Assembly (NCBI RefSeq): GCF_001748085.1
Contig: NZ_BBZK01000006.1
Span: forward strand, 5,657 to 69,656
Source: Streptomyces sp. TP-A0874
Lineage (GTDB): Bacteria; Actinomycetota; Actinomycetes; Streptomycetales; Streptomycetaceae
Reading direction: 5' to 3'
Length of the DNA stretch: 64,000 nt
The notes under the pieces are model-generated. The model ran no database searches, was not told where the DNA came from, and saw only the letters and a list, made by a program, of their open reading frames with translations. Below, piece after piece: positions 7,776-16,722 of the stretch (its first letter is position 1; every line of letters begins with the position of its first letter). The position numbers and the translations under genes are program-made.

Positions 7776-9095
7776 ATGTCGAGAATCTCCACGGCCCGTG
7801 TCACGGCGGCCCTGCTGACCTCCGGGGCACTCATCGCAGCCGTCAGCGGATGCGGCTCCGACGGTGGCTCCGCCGACGCCTCCAAAGCCCCCCTGGAGGT
7901 CTGGACCCGGAGCGCCCCCGATCCGGCCGCCACCTACAAGAAGATCTTCGCCGCCTTCACCGAGAAGACCGGGATCAAGGTCAACTACCAGCCCGTCCTG
8001 GAGTTCGACAAACAGCTCCAGTCCCGCGCCTCCAGCAAGAACCTGCCGGACGTGCTGATCAACGACAGCGCCTCTCTGGGGACCTACCAGTCCCAGGGTC
8101 TGGTCCTGCCGGTCGACCCCGCGTCGGTGGCGGGCCATCAGGACATCTCCCGGGCGAACTGGGACGTGACCCGGGGCCTCGACGGCAAGCACTACGGTGT
8201 GCCCTTCTCCCGACAGGCCTTCGTCACCCTCATCCGCAAGGACTGGCGCGAGAAGGTCGGGCTTCCGCTGCCGAAGACCTGGGAAGACCTCACCGAGTTG
8301 GCCCACGCCTTCGCCACCCGGGATCCGGACGGCAACGGCAAGGACGACACCTACGGCATGGTGGTGCCGGGCAGCACCGACCGCGGCTACCTCGCCTGGT
8401 GGGCGTCCTCGTACGTCTGGCAGGGCGGCGGCGACTTCATCGAGCAGGCGGGGGATGGGAAGTACCGGCCCGCCGTCGACTCACCGGGCACCCGCAAGGC
8501 CGTGGAGTGGATCAAGGAGCAGTTCTGCACCAAGGGGAACGTCCAGCCGGGAGCCCTCACGGCGACCACCGCCAACGCCCTGCAGTTCCAGGAGAACGCC
8601 GCCGGGATATACCACACCGGCCCTTACTACATCATTCCGTACGACCACAAGCCGGGTAAGGAGACCTACGAGGTCATCCTCCCCCCTCGCGGTCCGGCCG
8701 GCACCACCACCCTCGCCGAGGGCGAGAACATCTATTTCGGGGCGGGTTCGCAGAAGACCGAGGCCGCGAAGAAGCTCGCCGAGTTCCTCATCACCCCCGA
8801 GGCGCAGCGGCTCGGGATGAAGAGCACCAACCAGCCGGTGGTCCGACTGCCGGTCAACAGGAAACTGGACGCGGCGGAGGTCCTGGGCGACGACCGTTGG
8901 AAGACGGTCCAGCAGGCCTACGACGAGAGTTCCCGGACCTTCCCCTCGGACATCGACTTCACCCCCGTCAAACAGACCGTGGCCGAAGGTCTCAACCGGG
9001 TCTTCGCCGACTGCGGCAGCGATGTGCCGGCGGCGTTGCGGAAGCTCGACGAAGAGGTGGCCGCCGAACTCCGGGCCCAGGACCTGCTGAAGTGA
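7776..9095 (+). CDS. ABC transporter solute-binding lipoprotein (carbohydrate type)
   Basis: A 439-residue extracellular receptor for an ABC importer. The N-terminus is a lipoprotein signal with lipobox VSGC near residue 27. The body has the family-1 extracellular binding-protein pattern, including KKIFAAFTEKTGIKVNY near the start, a hinge DGKHYGVPFSRQ, and a late EAAKKLAEFLITPEAQ segment. The start ATG has GGAAGG immediately upstream. It is the first gene of a three-gene operon whose next start overlaps its stop (GTGA). The sugar is not predictable. No ATPase is encoded nearby, so it probably uses a shared ATPase such as the MsiK type. Confidence 0.92.
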   Translation: MSRISTARVTAALLTSGALIAAVSGCGSDGGSADASKAPLEVWTRSAPDPAATYKKIFAAFTEKTGIKVNYQPVLEFDKQLQSRASSKNLPDVLINDSASLGTYQSQGLVLPVDPASVAGHQDISRANWDVTRGLDGKHYGVPFSRQAFVTLIRKDWREKVGLPLPKTWEDLTELAHAFATRDPDGNGKDDTYGMVVPGSTDRGYLAWWASSYVWQGGGDFIEQAGDGKYRPAVDSPGTRKAVEWIKEQFCTKGNVQPGALTATTANALQFQENAAGIYHTGPYYIIPYDHKPGKETYEVILPPRGPAGTTTLAEGENIYFGAGSQKTEAAKKLAEFLITPEAQRLGMKSTNQPVVRLPVNRKLDAAEVLGDDRWKTVQQAYDESSRTFPSDIDFTPVKQTVAEGLNRVFADCGSDVPAALRKLDEEVAAELRAQDLLK

Positions 9096-10030
9096 CCGCA
9101 CCCGCCGTCGACTCCCAGCCGGTCCGGCCCGCCGAGCGGGTCGGACCGGGTAGGCGAGAGCGCCGAAGCGCCCGGCGCTCGTGGACGCCGTGGGCCTTCC
9201 TCGCCCCGGGGCTGCTGCTGGCGCTCCTCTTCAAGTTCATCCCGATGGTGAAGGGGATCCGACTCAGCCTCTATGAGGTGCAGCCCTTCCTGGGCGACCG
9301 GTGGGTCGGACTGGAGAACTACCGCACCGTCCTGGGCGACCAGCGGTTCCGCGAAGCGCTTTCACACACCGTGGTGCTGGGCGTGGGGCAGACCCTGGGC
9401 GCGCTGCTTCTCGGTTTCCTGCTCGCCCTGCTGGTGGAAGGGCAGGCCCGCTCCCTCTGGCTCCTCCGCACCGCTCTCTTCCTGCCGGTGGTCACCGCCA
9501 CCGCGGTGGTCGGGGAGATCTGGCGGATGCTCTACTCGCCCGGCAGCGAGGGGTTCCTGAACTCGCTCCTGGGCGTGGTGGGCATCGGACCGCTGCCGTT
9601 CCTCGACAGCCCGGACAGCGCTCTGTGGTCGGTGATGGGCGTCGGAGTCTGGATCGGCGCTCCCTACAACATGGTCATCATCCTCGCCGGCCTGGCCGGG
9701 GTGGACCGCACGCTCTACGAGGCGGCGGCGGTGGACGGGGTGTCCGTCCGGCAGCGGCTCCGGTACATCACCCTCCCGGCTCTCCGTCCCGCGCTGGCCA
9801 TCGTGCTCACTCTCGCCGCCATCCGCAGCCTGCGCACCTTCACCGAGGTGTACGTGCTCACCGGCGGCGGGCCCGCCGGTTCCACCGAAGTCTGGATGAC
9901 CCGCGTCTTCTCCCTCGGCTTCGAGCGCAACGACATCGGGGTCGCCTCGGCCGCCTCCGTCCTGCTGCTCGCCACCACGCTGGTGTTGACGGTGACGGTC
10001 AACGCGTTCCGTCGGAAGGCCGACCTGTGA
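9092..10030 (+). CDS. ABC sugar transporter permease 1
   Basis: A 312-residue inner-membrane permease of the MalF type. The GTG at 9092 overlaps the stop of the binding-protein gene. A basic N-terminal tail is followed by about six membrane segments beginning WTPWAFLAPGLLLALLF. The cytoplasmic EAA loop that docks the ATPase is visible as YEAAAVDGVSVRQRLRYI near residue 210. The next gene starts inside its stop codon (GTGA), so the two permeases are translationally coupled. Confidence 0.93.
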   Translation: MTAPAVDSQPVRPAERVGPGRRERRSARRSWTPWAFLAPGLLLALLFKFIPMVKGIRLSLYEVQPFLGDRWVGLENYRTVLGDQRFREALSHTVVLGVGQTLGALLLGFLLALLVEGQARSLWLLRTALFLPVVTATAVVGEIWRMLYSPGSEGFLNSLLGVVGIGPLPFLDSPDSALWSVMGVGVWIGAPYNMVIILAGLAGVDRTLYEAAAVDGVSVRQRLRYITLPALRPALAIVLTLAAIRSLRTFTEVYVLTGGGPAGSTEVWMTRVFSLGFERNDIGVASAASVLLLATTLVLTVTVNAFRRKADL

Positions 10031-10926
10031 AGCCGGTGAACACGCTCGACCGCCCGGTGGCCGTGGACAGCCGCTTCGACACGGCCCTGGGCTGGTCCGC
10101 CAAACCCGGCCCGGCCCTCGCCCTGCGGGTGCTGCTGTGCGCCGTCGCCCTCTTCGTCTTCGCGGCGCCCTTCGTCGTGATCCTCAGCGGGGCCTTCGAC
10201 CACGCCGCACGCTCCGCGCAGCTCTCCCTCTTCCCGCACGAGGCGACGCTGCGGAACTTCGCCGTCGCGAGCGAGCGCGGGATCTGGAGCTACTTCGCCA
10301 ACTCCCTGGTCATCGCCGGCGGGGGCCTGCTGCTCCAGATGACGGTCTCCGTCATGGCCGCCTACGCGCTCGCCCGGCGCAGGTTCCGCGGCCAGACGCT
10401 GGTCATGATGGCCTTCCTGCTCACCATGATGCTGCCCGAAGAGGTCATCGCGATCCCCCTGTCACTGGTCATCGGCGAGCTTCCGGTACTCGGCCTCAGC
10501 CTCAAGGGCACCGTCTTCGGCGTCATCCTGCCGGTCGGGGCCTGGGGTTTCTCCGTCCTGGTGATGGCCGAGTTCATGAAGGAGATCCCCCTGGAGATCG
10601 AGGAGGCCGCCCGTCTCGACGGGGTCGGGGAGTTCCGGCTGCTGTGGCAGATCGTGCTGCCGCTCTGCCGTCCGGCCCTCGGGGTCATCGGCATCTTCGG
10701 CTTCATCATGATCTGGGACCAGTACCTGCTGCCGCTGATCGCGGCCAACGATCCGAGCGACTACACCGTGACGGTGGCGCTCTCGGTGCTGCGCACCGAC
10801 ATCGAGGTGGGCTCCGGGGTGGTGCTGACCGGGGCGCTCATCGCCCTGCTGCCCAGCCTGGTCGTCTACCTCTGCCTGCAGGGCTCACTCGTGCGCGGGA
10901 TCGCCTCGGGTGCCACGAAGGGCTGA
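10027..10926 (+). CDS. ABC sugar transporter permease 2
   Basis: A 299-residue inner-membrane permease of the MalG type, starting at the GTG that overlaps the previous stop. Six hydrophobic segments are apparent. The EAA motif EEAARLDGVGEFRLLWQIV lies near residue 195. It ends the operon, and no ATP-binding subunit follows. The 219 bp downstream contain no recognisable gene. Confidence 0.93.
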   Translation: MKPVNTLDRPVAVDSRFDTALGWSAKPGPALALRVLLCAVALFVFAAPFVVILSGAFDHAARSAQLSLFPHEATLRNFAVASERGIWSYFANSLVIAGGGLLLQMTVSVMAAYALARRRFRGQTLVMMAFLLTMMLPEEVIAIPLSLVIGELPVLGLSLKGTVFGVILPVGAWGFSVLVMAEFMKEIPLEIEEAARLDGVGEFRLLWQIVLPLCRPALGVIGIFGFIMIWDQYLLPLIAANDPSDYTVTVALSVLRTDIEVGSGVVLTGALIALLPSLVVYLCLQGSLVRGIASGATKG

Positions 10927-11145
10927 GCCGGAGCAGCCTCACCGGTTCGTTCCCCGGTCGTCCGCGGCACCCGGCCTGCTGCCTCCGGCGGACGGCCGGA
11001 CCACGGATCTTCGACCTGCCGACGGGTCGGCGCACCGCGGCCGAAGCCGTCTGCCGACCACCGGCCGCGGTCTCGGTCAGCCGCCGGGCCACTCCCCAGG
11101 CGATACGTGCCCGAGGTTGCGGCGGTAGGCGGCCAGCCCCCCCGA

Positions 11146-11571
11146 TCAGCTCCGCGACCAGCCGTAGGTCCGGTCCACCGGCAAGGTGATGACCAGGCGG
11201 TGGTCGGCGACCATGGCGGCCCGGAACTCCTCCCAGTCCGGGTGCTCCCCCTGGATGAGCCGGTAGATCTCGACCAGTTCGTCGACCACGGCGCCGTGCG
11301 GGTCCGTCGCCACCGGTCCGACCTGGGCGGTGCCTTCGGCCACCACGTAGGCCCAGAGATCGGGGGTGGTCACGTAGTAGCTGGCCCGGGGATCGCGCCG
11401 GAGGTTGCGCGTCTTCACACGGCTCTCGGTGACGCTTATCCGGATCAGCCGGCGTTCGGCGTCCCAGGTGTGCGCCACGTTGGACAGTTGCGGGCGCCCG
11501 TCGTGCTTGAGAGTGACGAGCACGCCGCGTTCGCTCGTGCCGAAGAGGCTCTCCAAGCGTTCGTCCGTCAT
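11146..11571 (-). CDS. PNPOx-fold F420/FMN-binding oxidoreductase
   Basis: A 141-residue split-barrel protein of the pyridoxamine-phosphate-oxidase-like superfamily. It shows the usual opening LFGTSERGVLVTLKHDGRPQLSNV and the strand WDAERRLIRISVTESRVKTRNLRRDPRA. In actinobacteria such small proteins are often F420H2-dependent reductases, or heme or flavin binders; the exact cofactor cannot be read from the sequence. It lies directly downstream of a universal stress protein on the same strand, with a 41-bp gap, and near a second PNPOx-type protein. Confidence 0.85.
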   Translation of the reverse strand: MTDERLESLFGTSERGVLVTLKHDGRPQLSNVAHTWDAERRLIRISVTESRVKTRNLRRDPRASYYVTTPDLWAYVVAEGTAQVGPVATDPHGAVVDELVEIYRLIQGEHPDWEEFRAAMVADHRLVITLPVDRTYGWSRS

Positions 11572-11612
11572 CTGGGCGGTCCTCCTTCGGATTCGGGTCG
11601 GCTGTCGGCACG

Positions 11613-12506
11613 TCAGCCACTGGGCACCACCGCGACCGGGCAGGCGACGTGGTGGAGTACGGCATGGGCCACCGGCCCCATCTGCGGGCCGTCGACGGGG
11701 TGCCGGGTCCGGCGACCGACCACCACCAGTCCGGCTCCGGTGGCCGATCGGACCAGATGCTCACCAGCATGGCCCACCAGCAGGTCCTCCGTGACGGGGA
11801 CGTCCGGGAACCTGGTTCGCCAGGGCCGGGTGGCGGCTGAGAAGAAGCGCTTCTCCTCCTCCCTTCGCTCGGCGCCCTCCCGGTCGGTGGTGCCGGCCTC
11901 CGCGGTGGCGGGGAAGGTCCAGGTGTGCACGATGCGCAGGGGGGCGCTGCGGCAGGCGGCGGCCGTGAAGGCGAACTCGAGCGGCTCGTCCTGCGGCCGC
12001 CTCGGGTCCAGGCCCAGCACCACCTCCCGGCTGGGGGTTCTGGTGGAGCGATCGCCGTCCGCGTCCGGTACGTGGTCGCCGGCCTCTCCCCCGTCCGGAC
12101 GGACCAGCACCACCGGCCTGACCGCCCGGACGACCGTGGCCAGCGATACCGAGCCGGTGAGGAACCCGGTGAGGCCGCCGAGGCCCCGGGACCCCAGGGC
12201 GAGCAGTTCTCCCTGGGCCGCCGCCTGCACGAGGGCCGTCGCCGGCGACTCCGCGACCTGGTCGACGATCACCTCCAGGCGGGGATGGCGCCCCCGTACG
12301 GTGCTCTCCGCTTCCTCGAGTACCCGCTGTGCCCAGCGCCGCCGGCCCTGTCCGGCGACCGGAGGAGCGGGCTGGTCGGGCTGTCGGTACCAGGCGTGCA
12401 CAAGTCGGAGGGGGACCTCGCGGCGGAGGGACTCCCTGGCACCCCAGTCGGCGGCGGCGAGGCTCTGCCGGGTCCCGTCCACCCCGGCGGTGATCGGTCG
12501 GAGCAT
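11613..12506 (-). CDS. Universal stress protein with two USP domains
   Basis: A 297-residue tandem UspA protein. The start ATG has GGAGGT seven bases upstream. The first domain (about 3-140) ends with a nucleotide-binding pattern GSRGLGGLTGFLTGSVS. The second (about 160-297) opens with VVLGLDPRRPQDEPLEFAF and has a degenerate version of the motif, GRRTRHPVDGPQMGPVAH. USPs of this type accumulate under hypoxia or stationary phase in actinobacteria. The neighbours (PNPOx-fold proteins and an Rv1733c-like membrane protein) fit a dormancy or stress regulon. Confidence 0.92.
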   Translation of the reverse strand: MLRPITAGVDGTRQSLAAADWGARESLRREVPLRLVHAWYRQPDQPAPPVAGQGRRRWAQRVLEEAESTVRGRHPRLEVIVDQVAESPATALVQAAAQGELLALGSRGLGGLTGFLTGSVSLATVVRAVRPVVLVRPDGGEAGDHVPDADGDRSTRTPSREVVLGLDPRRPQDEPLEFAFTAAACRSAPLRIVHTWTFPATAEAGTTDREGAERREEEKRFFSAATRPWRTRFPDVPVTEDLLVGHAGEHLVRSATGAGLVVVGRRTRHPVDGPQMGPVAHAVLHHVACPVAVVPSG

Positions 12507-12853
12507 GGTTGCGACCTCCTGCCTCTCCGGTCCCGCCGGTCAGGGCTGCTTCCGGCCATGTCGAGTACCCCAGCCGCTGCCGCTCATGTGGCGGCGGGCC
12601 ACCCCCCTGCGGGTGGCCCCGGACTCCTGCTGTTCCCCCGGTCCGATGGGGAGCGCCGGCGCTCTCCCTGCCACGTTTTCAGGCAGCTTCCCATGCGCTC
12701 CGACCCCCTCGTTGACCGGCGATCGGACACCGCGAGCCACTCGGTTGTTCGACCGACCCCGTGGCTGTGGTTTCGCTCCCCCCGGGGCGAGAACCCGGAC
12801 TGCGTGAGATCAGTCCGTTCCTTCCCTGCTCGATGAGAGTGGGAGGCCAGACC
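12507..12853. promoter_or_regulatory. Divergent stress-gene promoter region with palindrome
   Basis: This 347-bp region separates the divergent USP and Rv1733c-like genes. It has no gene. At 12596-12619 a perfect 9-bp inverted repeat, GGGCCACCC and GGGTGGCCC, flanks 6 nt. A second imperfect inverted repeat surrounds AGCGCCGGCGCT near 12652. The first palindrome could be an operator for a hypoxia or redox regulator, but no experimentally known box was matched. Confidence 0.4.
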
Positions 12854-13471
12854 ATGAGTGCACAGGGTCCGTGGCCCATGCCGGGGCCCAACCCCTTCGA
12901 CCATGCACACGCTCCCAGGAGCGGTAACCCACTGCGGCGCCGCTCCGACCGGCTCGAGTCCTGGTTCGGCGTCTTCCTGCTGCTGGTGCTGCTGGTCGCG
13001 CTGCCGGTGCTGTCGCTACGGGTGGGGTTCGCGGTACACGCCTCGGAGATGCGGGTCGTGCACAGCGAGTCGGCCGAGCGTCACCAGGTCAACGCCCGGC
13101 TCACCGCCGACGCCAGTGCCACGACACACGACAAGGAGGCCGCGAGCTCACAGAAGGCTCCGGTGCGCTGGTCCGAGAAGGACGGCACCAAGCGGCTGGG
13201 TACCGCCCGAGTGGCTCCCGGATCGAACGAGGGATCGACCGTGCGGATCTGGGTGGACCACCGTGGTTCGGTGACGAGTCCGCCCACCACCTCGACCGCG
13301 GCGGTCGGCGCAGGCTGGATGGCCGGCGCGATGACCGGTGCGGCCATCGGCACCTCGGTGCTCGCCTCCCGACTGGCGGTGCGTTACGTGCTGAACCGCA
13401 GGAGGTATGCGCGTTGGGAGGCCGAGTGGGCCTCGCTGGAGCCGCAGTGGTCGGAACGCTTCCGGGACTGA
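12854..13471 (+). CDS. Rv1733c-like two-helix membrane protein
   Basis: A 205-residue protein starting at MSAQGPWPMPG, where GGGAGG is suitably placed upstream; the longer frame lacks a site. There is one membrane helix at about 37-60 (FGVFLLLVLLVALPVLSL), a soluble extracytoplasmic region of about 95 residues, and a second helix at about 150-172. It ends in a short Arg/Trp-rich tail. This layout matches the actinobacterial family of Mycobacterium tuberculosis Rv1733c, a dormancy-regulon membrane protein of unknown biochemical function. Context with USP and PNPOx genes supports the same regulon type. Confidence 0.8.
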   Translation: MSAQGPWPMPGPNPFDHAHAPRSGNPLRRRSDRLESWFGVFLLLVLLVALPVLSLRVGFAVHASEMRVVHSESAERHQVNARLTADASATTHDKEAASSQKAPVRWSEKDGTKRLGTARVAPGSNEGSTVRIWVDHRGSVTSPPTTSTAAVGAGWMAGAMTGAAIGTSVLASRLAVRYVLNRRRYARWEAEWASLEPQWSERFRD

Positions 13472-13487
13472 GTGCCGTCGCCCCGAC

Positions 13488-13530
13488 ACCCCTGGTGGTC
13501 GAGCCCGATCGAGGGCGCACCACCGGGGGT
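13488..13530. terminator. Hairpin between convergent genes
   Basis: ACCCCTGGTGGT (13488-13499) pairs imperfectly with ACCACCGGGGGT (13519-13530) around a 19-nt loop, and outer GTGCCG/CGGCAC bases extend the stem. It lies between the convergent Rv1733c-like and HTH-PNPOx genes. Confidence 0.55.
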
Positions 13531-13605
13531 CGCGGCACGCCCGCGCGGGGCTCCCGTTCCGTACTGAGCCGACGAGGATGTGCCCCCGGCGCGGATGTGC
13601 TGAGC

Positions 13606-14280
13606 TCAGCGGCTGAGGATGCGGCGCCCGGTGAGGCGCTCGGGAAGGATGCGCAGCCACAGGTCGCGGGTGCCCCCGGCCCAGGGTCCGCTGTAGACGG
13701 CGGCAGCCAGCCTCCGTACCGCCTCCGGGTCGGTGACGTGCTCGGCGTGGCCGACGACGAGCACGCTCCAGCCCTCGCTCATCGCCTCGTCGATCCGGTC
13801 GACCTCGAAGGCGGCCTCGGTACCCGCGGGTACGGCGGCCGGGGAGCCGGGCGCTGTCGCGAAGACCACGGCGTCGTCGACCATGCTGTAGTTGACCGGG
13901 ATGATGACCGGCCCCTCGGGGAGTGAGACGGCCACCCGACCGACTCCGTGCGTGGAGAGTCGCGCCCGGCACTCCTCCGTGTCCAACTCGACCAGCTCCG
14001 GGCGGCGTGCGGCGCGGCCCATCCCTTCCGGGAGGTCGACCTGCCCGCCCCGCAGCTGGTTCACCGAGGTCTCCAACGCCTCCGCCAGCCGGAAGAGCAA
14101 GCCCGGCCCGGGGGCCGCACAGGGTTGGCTCTCCAGGTAGCGCAGGTAACCGGGGGCCGTCCCGGCGCGGGATGCGGTCTCCTCGACACTCAGCCCCAGC
14201 TCTTGGCGCCGCAGGGTGACCCGACGACCGATGTCGCCGACTCCACTGCCGACCGCGCCGCTTTCCCTCCGATCAGCCAC
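13606..14280 (-). CDS. HTH (XRE-like)-PNPOx fusion regulator
   Basis: A 224-residue two-domain protein. The GTG at 14280 is preferred because GAAGGGA lies about nine bases upstream. Residues about 12-70 form an XRE-type helix-turn-helix (IGRRVTLRRQELGLSVEETA then PGYLRYLES). Residues about 90-220 form a PNPOx-like split barrel (CRARLSTHGVGRVAVSLPEG, VVFATAPGSPAAV, WSVLVVGHAEHV). Such fusions in actinobacteria could couple a flavin, heme or F420 state to DNA binding; that function is inferred. The protein has the same barrel type as the gene at 11146. Confidence 0.85.
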   Translation of the reverse strand: MADRRESGAVGSGVGDIGRRVTLRRQELGLSVEETASRAGTAPGYLRYLESQPCAAPGPGLLFRLAEALETSVNQLRGGQVDLPEGMGRAARRPELVELDTEECRARLSTHGVGRVAVSLPEGPVIIPVNYSMVDDAVVFATAPGSPAAVPAGTEAAFEVDRIDEAMSEGWSVLVVGHAEHVTDPEAVRRLAAAVYSGPWAGGTRDLWLRILPERLTGRRILSR

Positions 14281-14638
14281 ACCACTCACTTCCCTTCGTC
14301 GGTCGGACGTCCGGGGCCTCGGGGCCGCCCGTGACGGGGGGCCACCCGGGCGGAGCCTCCGCAAGGAGGCCCGGTGGGGCGACCGCCCAGCACCGGGCGG
14401 TACGGCGGAGCGCGGCTTCCCCGGACTCTCCTCTTGCCCGGACAGCGGCAGGCTTCCCCGTCCTCCCTGCGGCTGCCCCTCGGCGGCCGGGGCAGGGCCG
14501 GACGACGTGCCGCTCCGAGTACCCCTCCCCCGGTCCGCAACCGCTCCGGTCGGGCCGGGGGCGGCTCGCAAGGGAGTTCGATGCCCGGCTCATCCAGTTC
14601 CGGGGGCGGAGCGCCGCCGCGTCCGATCGCGGTGGCCG
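14281..14638. other. 358-bp intergenic region with hairpin
   Basis: No gene was recognised between two same-strand genes. A GCAA-tetraloop hairpin, GCCTCC-GCAA-GGAGGC at 14355-14370, is extended by flanking CCACC/GGTGG pairing. It could end transcripts from the deacetylase operon or lie in the leader of the HTH-PNPOx gene. Confidence 0.45.
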
Positions 14639-15544
14639 CTACGCACCGCGGGCGTCGGCGGGCTGTGTCGTCCGCCGGACGGTCTCCGTCGCACCACCGC
14701 TCCGGAGGCCGGCCACCTCGGCGGCTGCCCGCCAGCGGGCCCGCGCCCCGCGGGGCCGCCGGACGCCCACGCCGTGTTCGTCCAGCGGGCCGACCGTGAG
14801 CCCGGACGCGTGGCAGGCGTGCACCAGCCCGGGCAGCGCACCGAGGGCCGCGCGCCAGGACCCGGGGGCGCTCACCCGGTCGGAATCATGCAGCAGCACG
14901 GTCGATCCGCCGCGCACCCCGGCGAGCACCTCGGAGAGCACGGACACCGGGTCGGCGCGCTGCGTCCAGTCATGCCCCCAGGCCGACCAGAGCACCGGCC
15001 GGAGCCCGGACCGCCGGGCGGCGCTCCACCGGCCGGCGGTGAGGATGCCGTAGGGCGGCCGGTACCAGATCGGGCGACCACCGCTGATCCGCTCCACGAC
15101 GGCGACCGCTCGCGCGATCTCCTGAGCGTCCCGTCGGGGTGCGGGCCGCCAGGGGCGTTCGTGGTCCCAGCCGTGCACGGCGAGTTCGTGTCCGCCGGCC
15201 AGCAGGGCGCGTCCGAGGTCGGGGTGGCGTTCCAGAGCGCTGCCGAGCAGGAAGAAGGTGGCCCGTACCGAGAGTTGCTCCAGCATCTGCAGGAAGTACG
15301 GCGTGCTGTCCGGATCCGGGCCGTCGTCGAAGGTGAGCGCCACATGGCCGGGGTGGCCCCGGCCGTCCAGGGAGGGGGTCAGCACCCTGCGGAAGGCCGG
15401 CAGCCAGGTGACGGCGGGGCCGATGTGCCAGGCCGCGGTGGTCAGTGCGACTCCGGCGAGGGCGCCGCCGGCGGTCCGTCGCCGGGAGCGTCCGCCGTGT
15501 GGGGCGCCGGCTGTGGGCCCCGGGTGGCGCACCGTGCTCACCAT
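14639..15544 (-). CDS. Secreted or membrane-anchored polysaccharide deacetylase (NodB fold)
   Basis: A 301-residue carbohydrate esterase family 4-like protein. A basic stretch and hydrophobic segment (about 20-50) suggest an N-terminal anchor or signal. NodB motifs are clear: TFDDGPD at about 71-77, HGWDH near 124 and RPPYG further on. It would remove N-acetyl groups from a cell-wall or exopolysaccharide substrate using a divalent metal. The ATG at 15544 overlaps the stop of the upstream transporter gene (ATGGTGA), so the pair form a coupled operon. Confidence 0.88.
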   Translation of the reverse strand: MVSTVRHPGPTAGAPHGGRSRRRTAGGALAGVALTTAAWHIGPAVTWLPAFRRVLTPSLDGRGHPGHVALTFDDGPDPDSTPYFLQMLEQLSVRATFFLLGSALERHPDLGRALLAGGHELAVHGWDHERPWRPAPRRDAQEIARAVAVVERISGGRPIWYRPPYGILTAGRWSAARRSGLRPVLWSAWGHDWTQRADPVSVLSEVLAGVRGGSTVLLHDSDRVSAPGSWRAALGALPGLVHACHASGLTVGPLDEHGVGVRRPRGARARWRAAAEVAGLRSGGATETVRRTTQPADARGA

Positions 15545-16437
15545 GACTTTCCCTCCTGTCCTTCCGTGCCGGAAACGAGAGGTGACCGGGCCAGCCCGAC
15601 GCTGCCGAGAACGAGCAGGACCAGCGCCGCCGCCTCGGGCAGCATCCGGACGCCCAACACGATGCGCTCCCCGAACAGCAACACGCCGAGGAACACGCTG
15701 AGCAGGGAGTCCCCGAGTGTCAGCGCCGGCTGGGAGGCCACCAGGGGGCCGGCCCGCAGCGCGGTCTGCAGCAGGACGAAGCTGACCAGGCCGATGCCCA
15801 GCGCGGTGTAGAGCTGCCAGCTCGTCACCACGCCGACCAGGCCCTGTGCGAGGTTCCCGATCGCGTCCTTGACCAGCGCCGCCGTGAAGGCGAAGCCGAT
15901 GGCCGTGGCCGCGCCGAGCACGGCGGCCCGTCCCGCGGGCTTCAGATGCCGCGCGATCAGGACCAGGAGGACGACGACCACCACCGCCGGCGGCCCGACC
16001 ATCACCCAGTGGCTCGCCTTGGCCGAGTCGGCGCTCCCGCTGGGGGCGGCCAGCCCGAGGAAGGCCGCCAGTCCGACGGCCATGGCCAGGAAGGACCAGC
16101 GGGTGCGTCGGTCCGGTGGCCGCCGGAAGACGAAACTGCCGACCAGCAGAGTGAACAACAGTTCGGTGGTCATCACGGGCTGCACGATGGCGAGCGGGGC
16201 CGCCGCCAGCGCCACCGCCTGGAACAGGCCCGACACGGCCAGCGCGGCGGCTCCGAGCAACCAGAGCGGTCGGCGCACCAGCCCGATCAGCCAGGACAGT
16301 CTGCGTCCGGAGGAGCCGAGCGGGGCGGTCGCCGCGCTGCGGCGCTGCAGGACGGAGGCCGCGGCGTTGCCGAGTGCGGCGAGGAGTGCGAGCGTGAGCG
16401 CGAGTACGATCACCCCGGCACCGATTCCCCCGGCCAC
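15538..16437 (-). CDS. EamA/DMT-family membrane exporter
   Basis: A 299-residue integral membrane protein with about ten hydrophobic segments and the twofold layout of drug/metabolite transporters. QPVMTTELLFTLLVGSFVFRR and QPALTLGDSLLSVFLGVLLFGE occupy equivalent places in the two halves. The GTG at 16437 is the only obvious upstream start and has a weak ribosome site. Its stop lies inside the deacetylase start region, and a glycosyltransferase gene diverges from it. The substrate is unknown; a link to lipid or envelope precursors is only suggested by neighbours. Confidence 0.82.
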   Translation of the reverse strand: MAGGIGAGVIVLALTLALLAALGNAAASVLQRRSAATAPLGSSGRRLSWLIGLVRRPLWLLGAAALAVSGLFQAVALAAAPLAIVQPVMTTELLFTLLVGSFVFRRPPDRRTRWSFLAMAVGLAAFLGLAAPSGSADSAKASHWVMVGPPAVVVVVLLVLIARHLKPAGRAAVLGAATAIGFAFTAALVKDAIGNLAQGLVGVVTSWQLYTALGIGLVSFVLLQTALRAGPLVASQPALTLGDSLLSVFLGVLLFGERIVLGVRMLPEAAALVLLVLGSVGLARSPLVSGTEGQEGKSW

Positions 16438-16631
16438 GGTGGCCCCGCGCCCGCCCTGCCGGGCCCGCGCACCGAGGGCGGGGGCAACGGGGGAACGTCA
16501 CCGCCCACCGACAGCCAAGGCCGGATTGCCTGGCTCCGCCACGCAACCACATACCCCTCCCAGTTCATCGGAGATGCGCGGAGTTCCCGTCACCGTGGAG
16601 GCGTTTCACCATCCGCTCTCCGCCACCGCTT

Positions 16632-16671
16632 CGCACCATTTAGCAACCTATATAGTATTTGGTAAATTATG
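16632..16671 (+). promoter_or_regulatory. AT-rich promoter or operator before the glycosyltransferase
   Basis: An abrupt AT-rich island in otherwise GC-rich DNA. TTTAGCAAC and TTTGGTAAA form an imperfect inverted repeat around CTATATAGTA, and TATAGT (16651-16656) is a reasonable -10 element. An ATG at 16669 would be near-leaderless if this promoter is used, but the ATG at 16723 has a ribosome site and a natural N-terminus. No local regulator is encoded nearby. Confidence 0.5.
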
Positions 16672-16722
16672 CGCACATTATCCGATCGGCCAGGGCGGGC
16701 GAGACCGAGCGCCGGGAGTCCG

